64,000 nucleotides of DNA, from positions 1 through 64,000 of the forward strand of contig JAMASS010000023.1 of NCBI GenBank assembly GCA_024761205.1, written 5' to 3'. The notes below the pieces were generated by a model that searched no databases, was not told the origin of the DNA, and saw only the letters and a program-made list of their open reading frames with translations. Origin of the DNA: Limisphaerales bacterium (GTDB lineage Bacteria; Verrucomicrobiota; Verrucomicrobiia; Limisphaerales; AAA164-E04). Shown one piece after another: positions 36,314 to 45,519 of the stretch. Position 1 is the stretch's first letter, and the number at the start of each line of letters is the position of its first letter. The position numbers and the translations under genes are program-made.

Positions 36314-38722
36314 ATGGCGATGAAATCTCTCCGCATCTTGGCGGGCTGTTCTGGCTTGGTCGGATTGTTGGTGTCCTTGGTCTCGGTTGGTGCTCAGGGA
36401 ACACTAGCTGATTGCGAACGAGCCGAAGGGCTCAGGAAGTGGTTTGGCAACTTGGCCTTTCGCACGAAAGGTATTCCGATTTGGATCGGTAAGGGCGATC
36501 TTAGGTGGTATCGGGTTCAGATTGGTCTTCAACGATTTGAGTTCGTCTATTTTGATGCGGCCAATGCGGAATGGCGTCTTGCTTTTGACCATGAAGCAAT
36601 GGCCGAGGTGCTTCGGAAGCTTTTTGATCGGGAGGTCGAGTGGACCAATCTCCCGCTGTCACGACTAGACTTTGGGCTAGATGGCGAACTGAAAAGTTTT
36701 CAGGTCGAGGGCCAGGTCATTTCCCGGAGTGGGACAACGAGACAGTGGGAAATTCAGGAACCGGCCCTTGAGCCCGAAGTCACCGAGGAGAGGCTGCGCC
36801 GGAGATCACGATTTCAGACCTATCCTAGACCCAACGCCCAGTCCTCTGACGGCCGATGGTTTGTCGAAATTCGGAATCATAACGTCTGGTTAAATTCGGA
36901 ATCTGGCGCCGAAGTCTTCCGTATGTCGTTTGATGGCAACGAGTGTGACGGCTATGTTGGCGGAATCTATTGGGCGCCCAATTCCAGTCGGTTTGCGGCC
37001 ATTCGGCGTCAAGTTGCTCAAGAGCATCAGGTTTATCTGATTAAGTCGAGTCCTACGGATCAACTACAATCCAAACTTCACTCTTTTGGCTATCTGAAAC
37101 AGGGAGATAGGGTTGCGGTGGCCAAGGGACACGATGGGAAGACGGATGTTCATGGAATCATTTATCGACCGGCGAACTTTACCGAGAATCGGGAATATCC
37201 TGTGATTGAGCATATTCGTGCCGGAGCAGACGAACCTCATGTGCCGAAGGATTTTCGTGCTTATCGGGCGACTGCGGAGTTAGCGAGGGTGCCGGAGGCG
37301 TTGGTTGGGAAGTTGCATTTGAGTGATTTCTATCAGAAATATCTGGGCAGCGATGGTTTCCCGATCCTCAGTTCGAGCAGGGTCTCCGACTATGCCTTGC
37401 GCGAGGCCGACTACCTAATAGATCGGATGCTTGAAGGCCGAGATGATATCCGGAAGGCGCTCATCAACCTGCGATTCCGGTGCACTGTGATGGCGTACAA
37501 TGAGTTTACCACGGATGTGCCGGAGCACTCCGATCTGGCACCTAAGGACTTCTGGGATCGGCGAGCGCGAGGTTTGGGCGCCACGCCGCGTCGACCGTCG
37601 GTCTCTTGTGGCGAGGAGAATCTGCTGGAGTATCCGGGGGACCCCTATCGGGGGGAGAACATTCTGATCCATGAATTCGCCCATGCTATCCATGAGGCGG
37701 TTCGGGTCATTGATGCGGGATTCGACGATCGATTAGAGACGCTTTACCAGGCTGCTTTAGAGAAAGGCCTGTGGGAGGGAAAGTATGCTTCGAGCAATCG
37801 CTACGAATATTGGGCGGAATGTGTGCAAAGTTACTTTGATGACAATCGTGAGAACGATCATTCCCATAACCATGTGGACACGCGCGATGAGCTGCGGGCG
37901 TATGATTCCGGCATTTGTTTCTTGATCGACGAGATCTTTCGAGGAAATCCCTGGCGCTACCGTCCTCCCTCCGAAAGAAGGGTGTCAGATCATCTTGCTG
38001 GCTACGCGCCTGCTGACGCGCCGACCTTTGCTTGGCCAGAGCATTTGAAAGATGCTCTCAAAAGAGAGTCTCCTGGAAACGGAAAGCGCGCAATTGAGAT
38101 CGTAAAGAAGAATGTCGAAGGTTGGACGGTGTGGGTCGACATTCAGCTGCTCGAAGGCTTTGATGAACAGTTGGGACAGCAGGCGTTGGATTTACTCAAG
38201 CACCAGCTATTCGGGATTAAGTTGCTGCTGTCCGAAGAGCGAATTCAGGATTTGCAAAAGGTTGCCATTCGGCTAGACCGGGATAACCAGACGCTGCGCG
38301 GGATTCAATATCACCCTTCGGAACAATGGTTGATCGAGAATGGGCACGATCGCCGAGTGCGGAAGATGGTTCACATTCCTCAAGCAAAGATCTTTGTTTC
38401 GCGTTCGCTCTCTGCGGTTCAACCCCGAGTAATGTTACACGAGTTGGCCCACGCCTATCATGATCAGTTCTTGGGATTTGATGATCCTGCGGTGAAGTCC
38501 GCTTTTGAACAAGCAACTGCAAGTGGGGCGTACGAGGTGGTAATGCACATCAAGGGGCATGAAACTAAGCACTACGCCTTGACCAATCACAAGGAGTATT
38601 TCGCTGAAGGAACGGAAGCCTACTTCGGCTCCAACGATTTCTATCCTTATGTCCGTTCTGAATTGAAGCAGCACGATCCGGCGCTTTATCGGATTATGCA
38701 GGACGTTTGGGGCGAGTTGTAA
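36314..38722 (+). CDS. Chimera: S9 peptidase remnant fused to two zinc-metalloprotease domains
   Basis: An 802-residue exported protein. A signal peptide (about 1-28) is followed by an S9/DPP-IV-like N-terminal part (about 60-310: SSDGRWFVEIRNHNVWL, GIYWAPNSSRFAAIRRQV, then the catalytic-domain opening GKTDVHGIIYRPANFTENRE and YPVIEHIRAG). The propeller is cut short and the serine-protease catalytic domain is missing, with no GxSxG. From about 340 it becomes a gluzincin-like domain: FYQKYLGSDGFPI, HEFAH at 453-457 (HExxH) and a candidate Glu in YEYWAE (about 497). A second zinc-protease domain (about 600-802) has HELAH at 709-713 and Glu in KEYFAEGTEAYF (about 765). The frame is intact throughout. 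I know separate homologues of the two zinc domains in Verrucomicrobiota. Substrate unknown; active-site assignment inferred. Confidence 0.82.
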   Translation: MAMKSLRILAGCSGLVGLLVSLVSVGAQGTLADCERAEGLRKWFGNLAFRTKGIPIWIGKGDLRWYRVQIGLQRFEFVYFDAANAEWRLAFDHEAMAEVLRKLFDREVEWTNLPLSRLDFGLDGELKSFQVEGQVISRSGTTRQWEIQEPALEPEVTEERLRRRSRFQTYPRPNAQSSDGRWFVEIRNHNVWLNSESGAEVFRMSFDGNECDGYVGGIYWAPNSSRFAAIRRQVAQEHQVYLIKSSPTDQLQSKLHSFGYLKQGDRVAVAKGHDGKTDVHGIIYRPANFTENREYPVIEHIRAGADEPHVPKDFRAYRATAELARVPEALVGKLHLSDFYQKYLGSDGFPILSSSRVSDYALREADYLIDRMLEGRDDIRKALINLRFRCTVMAYNEFTTDVPEHSDLAPKDFWDRRARGLGATPRRPSVSCGEENLLEYPGDPYRGENILIHEFAHAIHEAVRVIDAGFDDRLETLYQAALEKGLWEGKYASSNRYEYWAECVQSYFDDNRENDHSHNHVDTRDELRAYDSGICFLIDEIFRGNPWRYRPPSERRVSDHLAGYAPADAPTFAWPEHLKDALKRESPGNGKRAIEIVKKNVEGWTVWVDIQLLEGFDEQLGQQALDLLKHQLFGIKLLLSEERIQDLQKVAIRLDRDNQTLRGIQYHPSEQWLIENGHDRRVRKMVHIPQAKIFVSRSLSAVQPRVMLHELAHAYHDQFLGFDDPAVKSAFEQATASGAYEVVMHIKGHETKHYALTNHKEYFAEGTEAYFGSNDFYPYVRSELKQHDPALYRIMQDVWGEL

Positions 38723-39584
38723 GTGCGGAAGGCGATGGCAGTCTTCCTTCAAGGTGAGTGAAAGACCTAGCACGTTGACGATTCAAAGATCAATAATTCA
38801 AGGTAAGGGATGATTATCCATACGGGGAAAACAGTGATCTTTCGCCGCTTTGGATTTCCTTGGCATGCTTCTTACTGACCACAAACCAGCCCTCATTCAG
38901 TCCCTGTTCTTGGATGCGGTTTAATGTGCTGAGACCCGATTGGAAAAAGGTGGGGTGAAGAGCCTCTCGTCCTCCTTCGCTGGGGCTGCGGAGGATGGAA
39001 TGCCTTGGCATTGCGTGGTTGGTGAAATGCACCCGCTCGTTCCATGTCTCCGGTCCCGGTGATAACGGCTCGACGGCGTCTCGCCTTGCCACCTTTAATC
39101 CCCTTCTCCCGGTAGAAGGTTTTTTGTTGGTTTTGGTTGTTCATAAGCGTCAGCGGACGGGGGCAATCTTCAAGGTCAGGGAAAGACGGACGGGAGTGTT
39201 TCCGTTGGTTTAGGATAGGATCGCCCAGGATGAGCGAGACGGCCAAAACCTACTGCGGCCCCGGCGGATTGACTGTGATGAAAGCCCCTCCCCCACCGTC
39301 AACGCTCAAGGAAGTCTTGCAGTTGTTGCAGTAGTGCCGCCGCTGTGCGACGTGTTCGCCCCACCGACGGTAAGGGCAACGCGCAGCATACCGCCCCACC
39401 GGGCTGCTCCCGAGGGGCGCACGCAATCCGCTTGCGTCAGAAACTGATTGAATCTGTCCGGGCCGCTCACAACTTGAAACCACTCGAACAGAATGATTCC
39501 AAAACAGCCACCACCTTGATCTAGGAAATTCTGATATCGAATTTAGATTACTGAATTGCCCAAGCAGTCACGTAAACGAGGAAC
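38723..39584. other. Gene-poor stretch
   Basis: Short open frames on both strands (for example about 38814-39092 on the minus strand) have no recognisable family pattern. There is no RNA gene or clear terminator. Part of this may be decayed coding DNA. It ends at the start of the CarH-like remnant, where GAGGAAC precedes an ATG at 39585. Confidence 0.4.
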
Positions 39585-40189
39585 ATGACCCACTCGATCA
39601 ACATTGCCACCAAACGGTCCGCTCTCCGCCTTACATGTTCGAGTCTGGGAGAAGCGTTATGGCGCGGTGGCGTCCATTAGAACAGAGCTAAATCGCCGGC
39701 AGTATTCCGACAAGGAGATCGAGCGTTTGGTTCTGCTCAAGCGGTCGACGAATGCAGACTACAAAATCAGCCAAACCGCTTATCTCTCTACCGAGAATCT
39801 GGTCAAGTTTTTAGCCAAAGATCATTATTGCCACGCCGTCTGGGCAACTTCATTAATTGGATGCCGTTATCGCGGCCGCCTCGACTTCAAGCGCGAGATG
39901 GAAAACCACCTACTTCGGGACCAAGCCTTCCAGCCGCGGAAATCGCGGGTGCAACGACTCAAAACCAGGCGAACGCGCTCGCTTTGAGCATTGTGTATCC
40001 CGAAGACATTCCGCACCTATGACGGTCGGGGCAGCTTCACTCGTTCCTGCCGGAACAAACGACGATCCTCGCCGGCGGACGAGCGGCAGCAGCTACCAAA
40101 CTGCCTTGAAAGAGATCGAAGAGATCCCTTGTGCCGACATCCAACAATGTGGAGCGGCCCTCGATCAGCTCCAATCCTGCGCGAGGTAA
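39585..40189 (+). pseudogene. Decayed CarH-like MerR / B12-binding transcription regulator
   Basis: Starting at ATG 39585 (THSINIATKRSAL), a frame change leads to RVWEKRYGAVASIRTELNRR then QYSDKEIERLVLLKRST, an unmistakable MerR-type winged-helix start. After another shift comes GQLH, a TAA where Glu is expected, then LDAVIAAASTSSARWKTTYF. This matches the B12-binding HxLGxxxxAxxxxxxGW region of CarH-like proteins. Later pieces in two frames read PSLPAAEIAGATTQNQANAL, ALSIVYPEDIPHL and TTILAGGRAAA. Finally DIQQCGAALDQLQSCAR ends at the TAA at 40187-40189. CarH proteins are adenosylcobalamin-dependent light-responsive repressors of carotenoid genes. At least three frameshifts and one stop make it dead. 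Confidence 0.78.
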
Positions 40190-40211
40190 CTCGGACCGAT
40201 CTCCTGCAAGT

Positions 40212-41963
40212 TCATGCCGCGCGTCCTTTCGTCGGGTCATGATCTGCCGCCACACACTCGCGGAACGATGACAAAAGTCGACCGCGCGCCCACTTCAATC
40301 CCATGAGCCAACCATAAATCACGCCAACCCCCACCCATATGATAACTTTCCCAACGAGATCCAATCGAGGCCACCAGAGTTCGAAAAACAAACCTTCCTT
40401 GCCCATCCATCGAAAATCCAAGACGAATATTCCCTGAGTGGTGAAGACCATTCGAGCGACCTCCCAACCCTGAACGGCGACTGCATACAGACACCACGGT
40501 GCCGCGAGAAACATAAGAATGGTCTGGACAATGGCTCGATTCGTGTTTCCATGCCTGACGCCATACCACATGGCCACCCAAGCAATCAGGGCGCAGTCCA
40601 CCAAGAGCATGACTGCGCCGCTCAGGTAGATCGCTCTTGTTTGAAACCGCACGGTATCCTGCGCCTCAGTTGCAAAGGTAAAGATCAGGAACATCTCCAA
40701 GAAGAAAAGCGTGACCAGCGGCAAGGCAAACTGCCGCCAGAGCGCCAACAACTGGCCCTTCACAATATCGGGTGGCCCCAATGGAGTCGACAAGAGCAAC
40801 TCAAGGGCGCCAACCCGGCGATCCTCCGCTATTCGATGGCAGGCTTCCGAGGCAATCCAAATCTTCAAGAAAGCATGAACAAAAAACCCCAGCGGAATCA
40901 GGGTCTTGTCATCAAACACCACATCCCCCTGCCGAGTCAGATTCCAAAAATAGATCCCAATGACAGCCGCAAGAAAGCCCCAGACGTATTTCGACTTAAA
41001 CCGCTCGCGACTAGTCAGCCAGGCAAAGGCATTAATGTTCAATAGCTCACGTCGATGCCGCCGGCGGTCATCCGTGTTGCCATATAGAAACTGCTGCACC
41101 CTTGTCCGGATTTTACCGACCCAACCACTAGTCCGCCGCCGCCTGGCATAAGCCACCGCTACACTGGCGGCGCGGGCTAACAACAACCATGAGATCAAAT
41201 GAGAGATCATCAGGGTCAAGGCGAAGATATGATTCATCGACAAGTCCACAGATCGCAGAAACGCATTCGCACCGGTGCCCAACGAGGCAGGAAAGTTTGC
41301 CACCACAAAAGGCGATATCGGACTCACCAACAACAGAAGCAAAAAAGAGACCTGGACGAAAACATTGGAGAACCAGTCAGCCGTATTCACATACACCAAC
41401 ACCAAATACGGCCCGCCGGCGATCATGGAGACCAGCATCAGTGCAGCGTAGAGCGCTTTGCGGTCATTGACGCTCAAAGCCGAGACAAAGAGTCCCGCAG
41501 TTAAGGACAAAAATAGCGCGTTCAACAAACAAAGCACCACCTGAAAAAAAGTTTGTCCCGAAACACCGCCCATCTGTAACGGAATCGCCAATATAGGAAC
41601 CAGCGCCACCAAGCCGTACACAGAATTCAAAGATGTCGCCGCTAGTTTTCCCATAAGAACATCAAAGCCGCCAAGATCCGTAAGAAAGAGCAAACCCAAC
41701 GTCCCATCTCGCTTTTCCACACTCAGGCAATCAGCGGTCAAACGGACGCCGATAATCAAACAATAAGCCAACCCCAGTATCGCCAGCCCCGTAAACAACC
41801 GCCGGCCCTGAAGAGCCGGTGTTACTCCCTGACTGGCATATGAGATAACAAAACCAGAAGCGACAAGTAGCCCTGCAGTGACGGTCCAAAATCGATTCCG
41901 ATAAGTCACCGGTTGCCGGGCGGCAACGAGAAGCTCTCGAGTGACAATCGGTAGGAACTTCAT
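40212..41963 (-). CDS. ABC-2 type permease, double-length, third of a tandem trio
   Basis: A 583-residue polytopic protein of about twelve TM helices in two halves. The first half has REL at the start and VEKRDGTLGLLFLTDLGGFD (about 82) followed by GKLAATSLNSVYGLVALVPI. The second half has AEDRRVGALELLLSTPLGPP (about 385). Both are ABC-2 signatures of E-x-R-x-G-x-L-x-LL type. It is a close relative of the gene at 42031 and a more distant one of 43713 and 5635. It is transcribed last in the trio, 67 bp after its neighbour. No ATPase is adjacent. Its 3' end abuts a CarH-like remnant on the other strand. Confidence 0.88.
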   Translation of the reverse strand: MKFLPIVTRELLVAARQPVTYRNRFWTVTAGLLVASGFVISYASQGVTPALQGRRLFTGLAILGLAYCLIIGVRLTADCLSVEKRDGTLGLLFLTDLGGFDVLMGKLAATSLNSVYGLVALVPILAIPLQMGGVSGQTFFQVVLCLLNALFLSLTAGLFVSALSVNDRKALYAALMLVSMIAGGPYLVLVYVNTADWFSNVFVQVSFLLLLLVSPISPFVVANFPASLGTGANAFLRSVDLSMNHIFALTLMISHLISWLLLARAASVAVAYARRRRTSGWVGKIRTRVQQFLYGNTDDRRRHRRELLNINAFAWLTSRERFKSKYVWGFLAAVIGIYFWNLTRQGDVVFDDKTLIPLGFFVHAFLKIWIASEACHRIAEDRRVGALELLLSTPLGPPDIVKGQLLALWRQFALPLVTLFFLEMFLIFTFATEAQDTVRFQTRAIYLSGAVMLLVDCALIAWVAMWYGVRHGNTNRAIVQTILMFLAAPWCLYAVAVQGWEVARMVFTTQGIFVLDFRWMGKEGLFFELWWPRLDLVGKVIIWVGVGVIYGWLMGLKWARGRLLSSFRECVAADHDPTKGRAA

Positions 41964-42030
41964 TGGCCCTCCCCTCTAAGCTTCACCCGAAAACACAGAC
42001 GACCAAAAAAACAAAGGTCGGCCGAGACCA

Positions 42031-43671
42031 TCACCCACCCACCACTTTCTTTCCAGAGTTACGTATCTGAGTCGTCGCCAAGGATCGCAAGCTTGAGATG
42101 AGCCGCTTCCGGCCCCAATACCACCACCCACCCGAGCTGACGCACCCAATGAAAAACCACAACGCCAATAAAAAATCCTCCGGTGCCATCCCGCCAGCAC
42201 CCCAAAAAGCTCCTTGTGATCGCGTGACAATCACCATCACGAGCACGAGAAACAACAGCCAAGGAATCAGCAAAATCGTCAGGAGATTGGACATTACCGC
42301 TCGATTTACGAACCGAGCATTCAATCCCTTCCACATACCCAGCCAGCCCAACGCATAGAGATCCAAAACGAACAGAATCATGCCGGCCAAAAACATCTGG
42401 ACCCAATACCAGCTCGCCTCGGAACGCTCCCAGTGCGAGATGACCGGCTCCAACAAGAAGACCAAATCAACCAGCAGCAGACCAACCACTGGTAAAAAAA
42501 ACTGCCAATAGAACGACTGCACATGCCCTTGCAGAATACTCCGTACTTTAATGGGCGTACAAAGCAGCAACTCCAATGCCCCACTCTGACGCTCATCGCC
42601 AAACCTTCGAGCCGCCTCGGTAGCGACCCAACATTTAATCATCAACTGCATCACAAAGGCCGTCACCAGATAATTCCCCTCATCCAGGAAATCCTCTTCG
42701 AACTGTGAATAACCCCACAGCCAATACAAGGCACCCAAGATGAATACGCTCATCACCCATCGCGGCTTAGTTGCATTCCTTGATTGCGACCAGAAAATCG
42801 GATTCTGATCGCCAACCAATCGCCTCCCTAGCCTGTCTCGGCGCTGAGTGTCACCATCTCGATCACCTCTCGATAGCTTCAAAAGTCCCGTTTCACCATC
42901 GCGCCACACCCTTCTGATAACCCAGCACGTCCACACCAGCACTCCTAGTATCAGACCAGTATTGATACCGACCGATGTCCAATACAACTGAGAGTAGCGA
43001 GAATACTGAGACTCATGCGATAATATAAAAGCACTGCCAAGACTATGAATCGGCACCAAATCCACACCATCGAGTGTCCCCCCAGAGAGATCCCAAAACA
43101 TCACGAACAAGGGCCCGGCAGCGCAGAGGAACAACATGACCAAGAACACACCAATAGCCGATTTGATCGGATGGCGACTCAGAGCAGAGACGCCGATGCC
43201 CACGGACAGAGACAAGAGAAGCGTTAACAACAACACCAACATGACACGACAAAACTCGGCAAATCCAACCCCTCCCATCAATAAGGGAACCGCCAGAATC
43301 GGGAACACTGAAACCACGCCATAAACACTCTGCAACCAAGTCGCCGCCATCTTGCCAAGCACGACATCGTAGCCCTTTAGATCCGTCAGAAACAAAAGTC
43401 CCAAGGTATTGCCTCGCTTTTCTCCAGAGAGGCAATCAGATGTCACCCAAACACCACTTAGGAAACAATAGAGGAAGGTGATGACCGCCAAGGTGACGAA
43501 CATGTGCTTGCTCATTAGAGAGGGTGGCGCCCAGGGGAGTGGCGTCCAGAAAAGCATAAAATAAGCACCCATCACGATGGTGAATCCGGCGAAGCCCAAT
43601 CGACTCCAATAGAGTGAGCCCTTCTTGGAGAACACCCTCAGCTCACGATCAACAATCGGTAAAACCACCAT
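42031..43671 (-). CDS. ABC-2 type permease, double-length, second of a tandem trio
   Basis: A 546-residue polytopic protein. The first signature is SGEKRGNTLGLLFLTDLKGY (about 82) followed by VVLGKMAATWLQSVYGVVSV, and the second is GDERQSGALELLLCTPI (about 365). Hydrophobic segments number about twelve. It lies 41 bp after the first gene of the trio and 67 bp before the third, so a common transcript is likely. The high similarity to the 40212 gene suggests a fairly recent duplication. Expected role: transmembrane part of an ABC exporter, with its ATPase encoded elsewhere. Confidence 0.88.
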   Translation of the reverse strand: MVVLPIVDRELRVFSKKGSLYWSRLGFAGFTIVMGAYFMLFWTPLPWAPPSLMSKHMFVTLAVITFLYCFLSGVWVTSDCLSGEKRGNTLGLLFLTDLKGYDVVLGKMAATWLQSVYGVVSVFPILAVPLLMGGVGFAEFCRVMLVLLLTLLLSLSVGIGVSALSRHPIKSAIGVFLVMLFLCAAGPLFVMFWDLSGGTLDGVDLVPIHSLGSAFILSHESQYSRYSQLYWTSVGINTGLILGVLVWTCWVIRRVWRDGETGLLKLSRGDRDGDTQRRDRLGRRLVGDQNPIFWSQSRNATKPRWVMSVFILGALYWLWGYSQFEEDFLDEGNYLVTAFVMQLMIKCWVATEAARRFGDERQSGALELLLCTPIKVRSILQGHVQSFYWQFFLPVVGLLLVDLVFLLEPVISHWERSEASWYWVQMFLAGMILFVLDLYALGWLGMWKGLNARFVNRAVMSNLLTILLIPWLLFLVLVMVIVTRSQGAFWGAGGMAPEDFLLALWFFIGCVSSGGWWYWGRKRLISSLRSLATTQIRNSGKKVVGG

Positions 43672-43712
43672 TCTTTTGACCTCGGCCCATCGACCCTCTG
43701 CTTATCCAGACA

Positions 43713-45299
43713 CTAATCCCACAGCAGCCTAGCCAAAAGTCCTCCGCCTTGCCTGACCATAGCCCACACTGCCAATAGAGAAGCCACCACGATACCTAAC
43801 TGCATCACCCCGACAGGCAACGAGGCCAAGGAATGCATCCCATTCCAATAGAGTGCCCACCCCGGAACCCCTCCCAAGAAGACACAAACACCCAACACTA
43901 CCACCGTTGCTCTTTGAAACCGCCAAGCCAAAACAAAAGCAATCAAACCGGCATTGCCAAGAAGAAGCGCCAAATTCATCACCATCAATTCGCTATGGGT
44001 AAGCCAATAAAGACCGGTTAACAACACCAAAGCAGCAGGAACGGTCGGCAACATCGCCACCCCCAAAAGACACGGCACATAGACCCTAGCGCCTTCCGGC
44101 ACAGTCAGCAACAACTCCAATCCACCTTGATGCCGTTCTTCGCGAATCAACCAAACAATCCAAAAGATGCTCATGACACCCAAAACAAACGTCAGCAAAA
44201 CCCATTTCACCAACAACACCTCCTCTTGTCCGCCAAATCTATAGACCCAATAGACTCCCAGAACAGCCATCGCCGCCAAAGCCAGAACGGCGCGACGCCA
44301 GCAGTGGTAACGACGCATTAAGTAACGGAGCTGCAACCAAATGCGCCACCATCGATCGTTTCGCAACCCTCTCATCCGGAGACGGTTGATCCGCACCGGT
44401 CTTTCTCTGTAGCTCCTGCACTCTCCTTCCGAGCGAACCACAGATTTCAAACGACGCGCTAACCAAAAAAAACCAAGGAGCACGCCGCCGCTCGTGGTGA
44501 TAAACAACGTTCCCGCCTGAGCGACTTGCTCCCACGTCGCCCCGCCGCCGTCAGATTGGTACGACGCGATTCCTAGCGCCACTCCAGGCCGGTTGAAGGG
44601 CAATCGATTCCACGCAGACCGAAAGAAAAAGCCAACGACCAAGTAAATTCCCTCGCGCGTCCAGTGGATTCCAGACCGTTCGATAAACAGGAGGGCGCTC
44701 CCTAAAACATAAGTCGCTCCGAATAAAGTAAGAAAACCCAGACTCCCCACCAGCGCCCAAATCGCCGACTGCAAGGCAGATCGAGAGTGCACTGATGCAA
44801 TCAGACCAGCCAGCAATGCCAGAAGAATCGCCGCACCTTGAAGCAGAACCATCCTAAGGACGTCGAGATATGCGACTCCACCCACAAGCAAAGGAACCAT
44901 CATCACCGGCAACATCGCAAGCATCCAAACAACGGCCCGCAAAACGTGAACGAATCCCTTGGCGGCCAGTACCTCAAAAGCCCCTAGAGGGGCCAAAAAG
45001 AGCAGTTCGAGCGTTCCTTCACGCCGCTCCCGACTGATCGCATCATAGCTGAAAAAGGGAACCGCCACCCAAATGAGCGAGAAAACGGCCAAATTAAACT
45101 CCAAAAAAAGCCGCCCACCAGAACCGTCCCCCAAAGGAATTCCCGTCGGAGACAGAGCGACCAACCCGAGCATCGCTAGCAGTCCCAAACATCCCAATGC
45201 CCGAAAACACGAAGCAGCCGGGCTCCGCGCCTCACGCATAAGCTCCCGCATCATCACCGTCTGTAGATTCGGCCATAGAGGGCTGGAATCGTAACTCAT
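43713..45299 (-). CDS. ABC-2 type permease, double-length, first of a tandem trio
   Basis: A 528-residue polytopic protein, the most divergent of the trio. It begins with a soluble stretch (PNLQTVMMRELMREARSPAA) and the first signature is SRERREGTLELLFLAPLGAF (about 90). The second is IREERHQGGLELLLTVP (about 378). It has about twelve TM segments and is the first gene of the minus-strand group. A 220-bp gap separates it from the divergent ammonium transporter; regulatory sites for both would lie there, but I saw none I could name. Confidence 0.87.
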   Translation of the reverse strand: MSYDSSPLWPNLQTVMMRELMREARSPAASCFRALGCLGLLAMLGLVALSPTGIPLGDGSGGRLFLEFNLAVFSLIWVAVPFFSYDAISRERREGTLELLFLAPLGAFEVLAAKGFVHVLRAVVWMLAMLPVMMVPLLVGGVAYLDVLRMVLLQGAAILLALLAGLIASVHSRSALQSAIWALVGSLGFLTLFGATYVLGSALLFIERSGIHWTREGIYLVVGFFFRSAWNRLPFNRPGVALGIASYQSDGGGATWEQVAQAGTLFITTSGGVLLGFFWLARRLKSVVRSEGECRSYRERPVRINRLRMRGLRNDRWWRIWLQLRYLMRRYHCWRRAVLALAAMAVLGVYWVYRFGGQEEVLLVKWVLLTFVLGVMSIFWIVWLIREERHQGGLELLLTVPEGARVYVPCLLGVAMLPTVPAALVLLTGLYWLTHSELMVMNLALLLGNAGLIAFVLAWRFQRATVVVLGVCVFLGGVPGWALYWNGMHSLASLPVGVMQLGIVVASLLAVWAMVRQGGGLLARLLWD

Positions 45300-45519
45300 T
45301 CTAACCGCCGTTGTTAACCTTCAAAAGCCATCACCGCGCCGGAACGTAAATAAAACACCCATTCATTGTGCCGTCATTGACCGAAATCGCCTACTGCGGC
45401 TACTTTTTCTTCCCAGGGCGGCAAAAGAATGAAAGACTTTCATCTCTTCCACGCGTGAAATACATCCGCTAGCCTAGCTGTGCATTGAAAACAGCAATGA
45501 ACGAAACCATTTACTAAAT

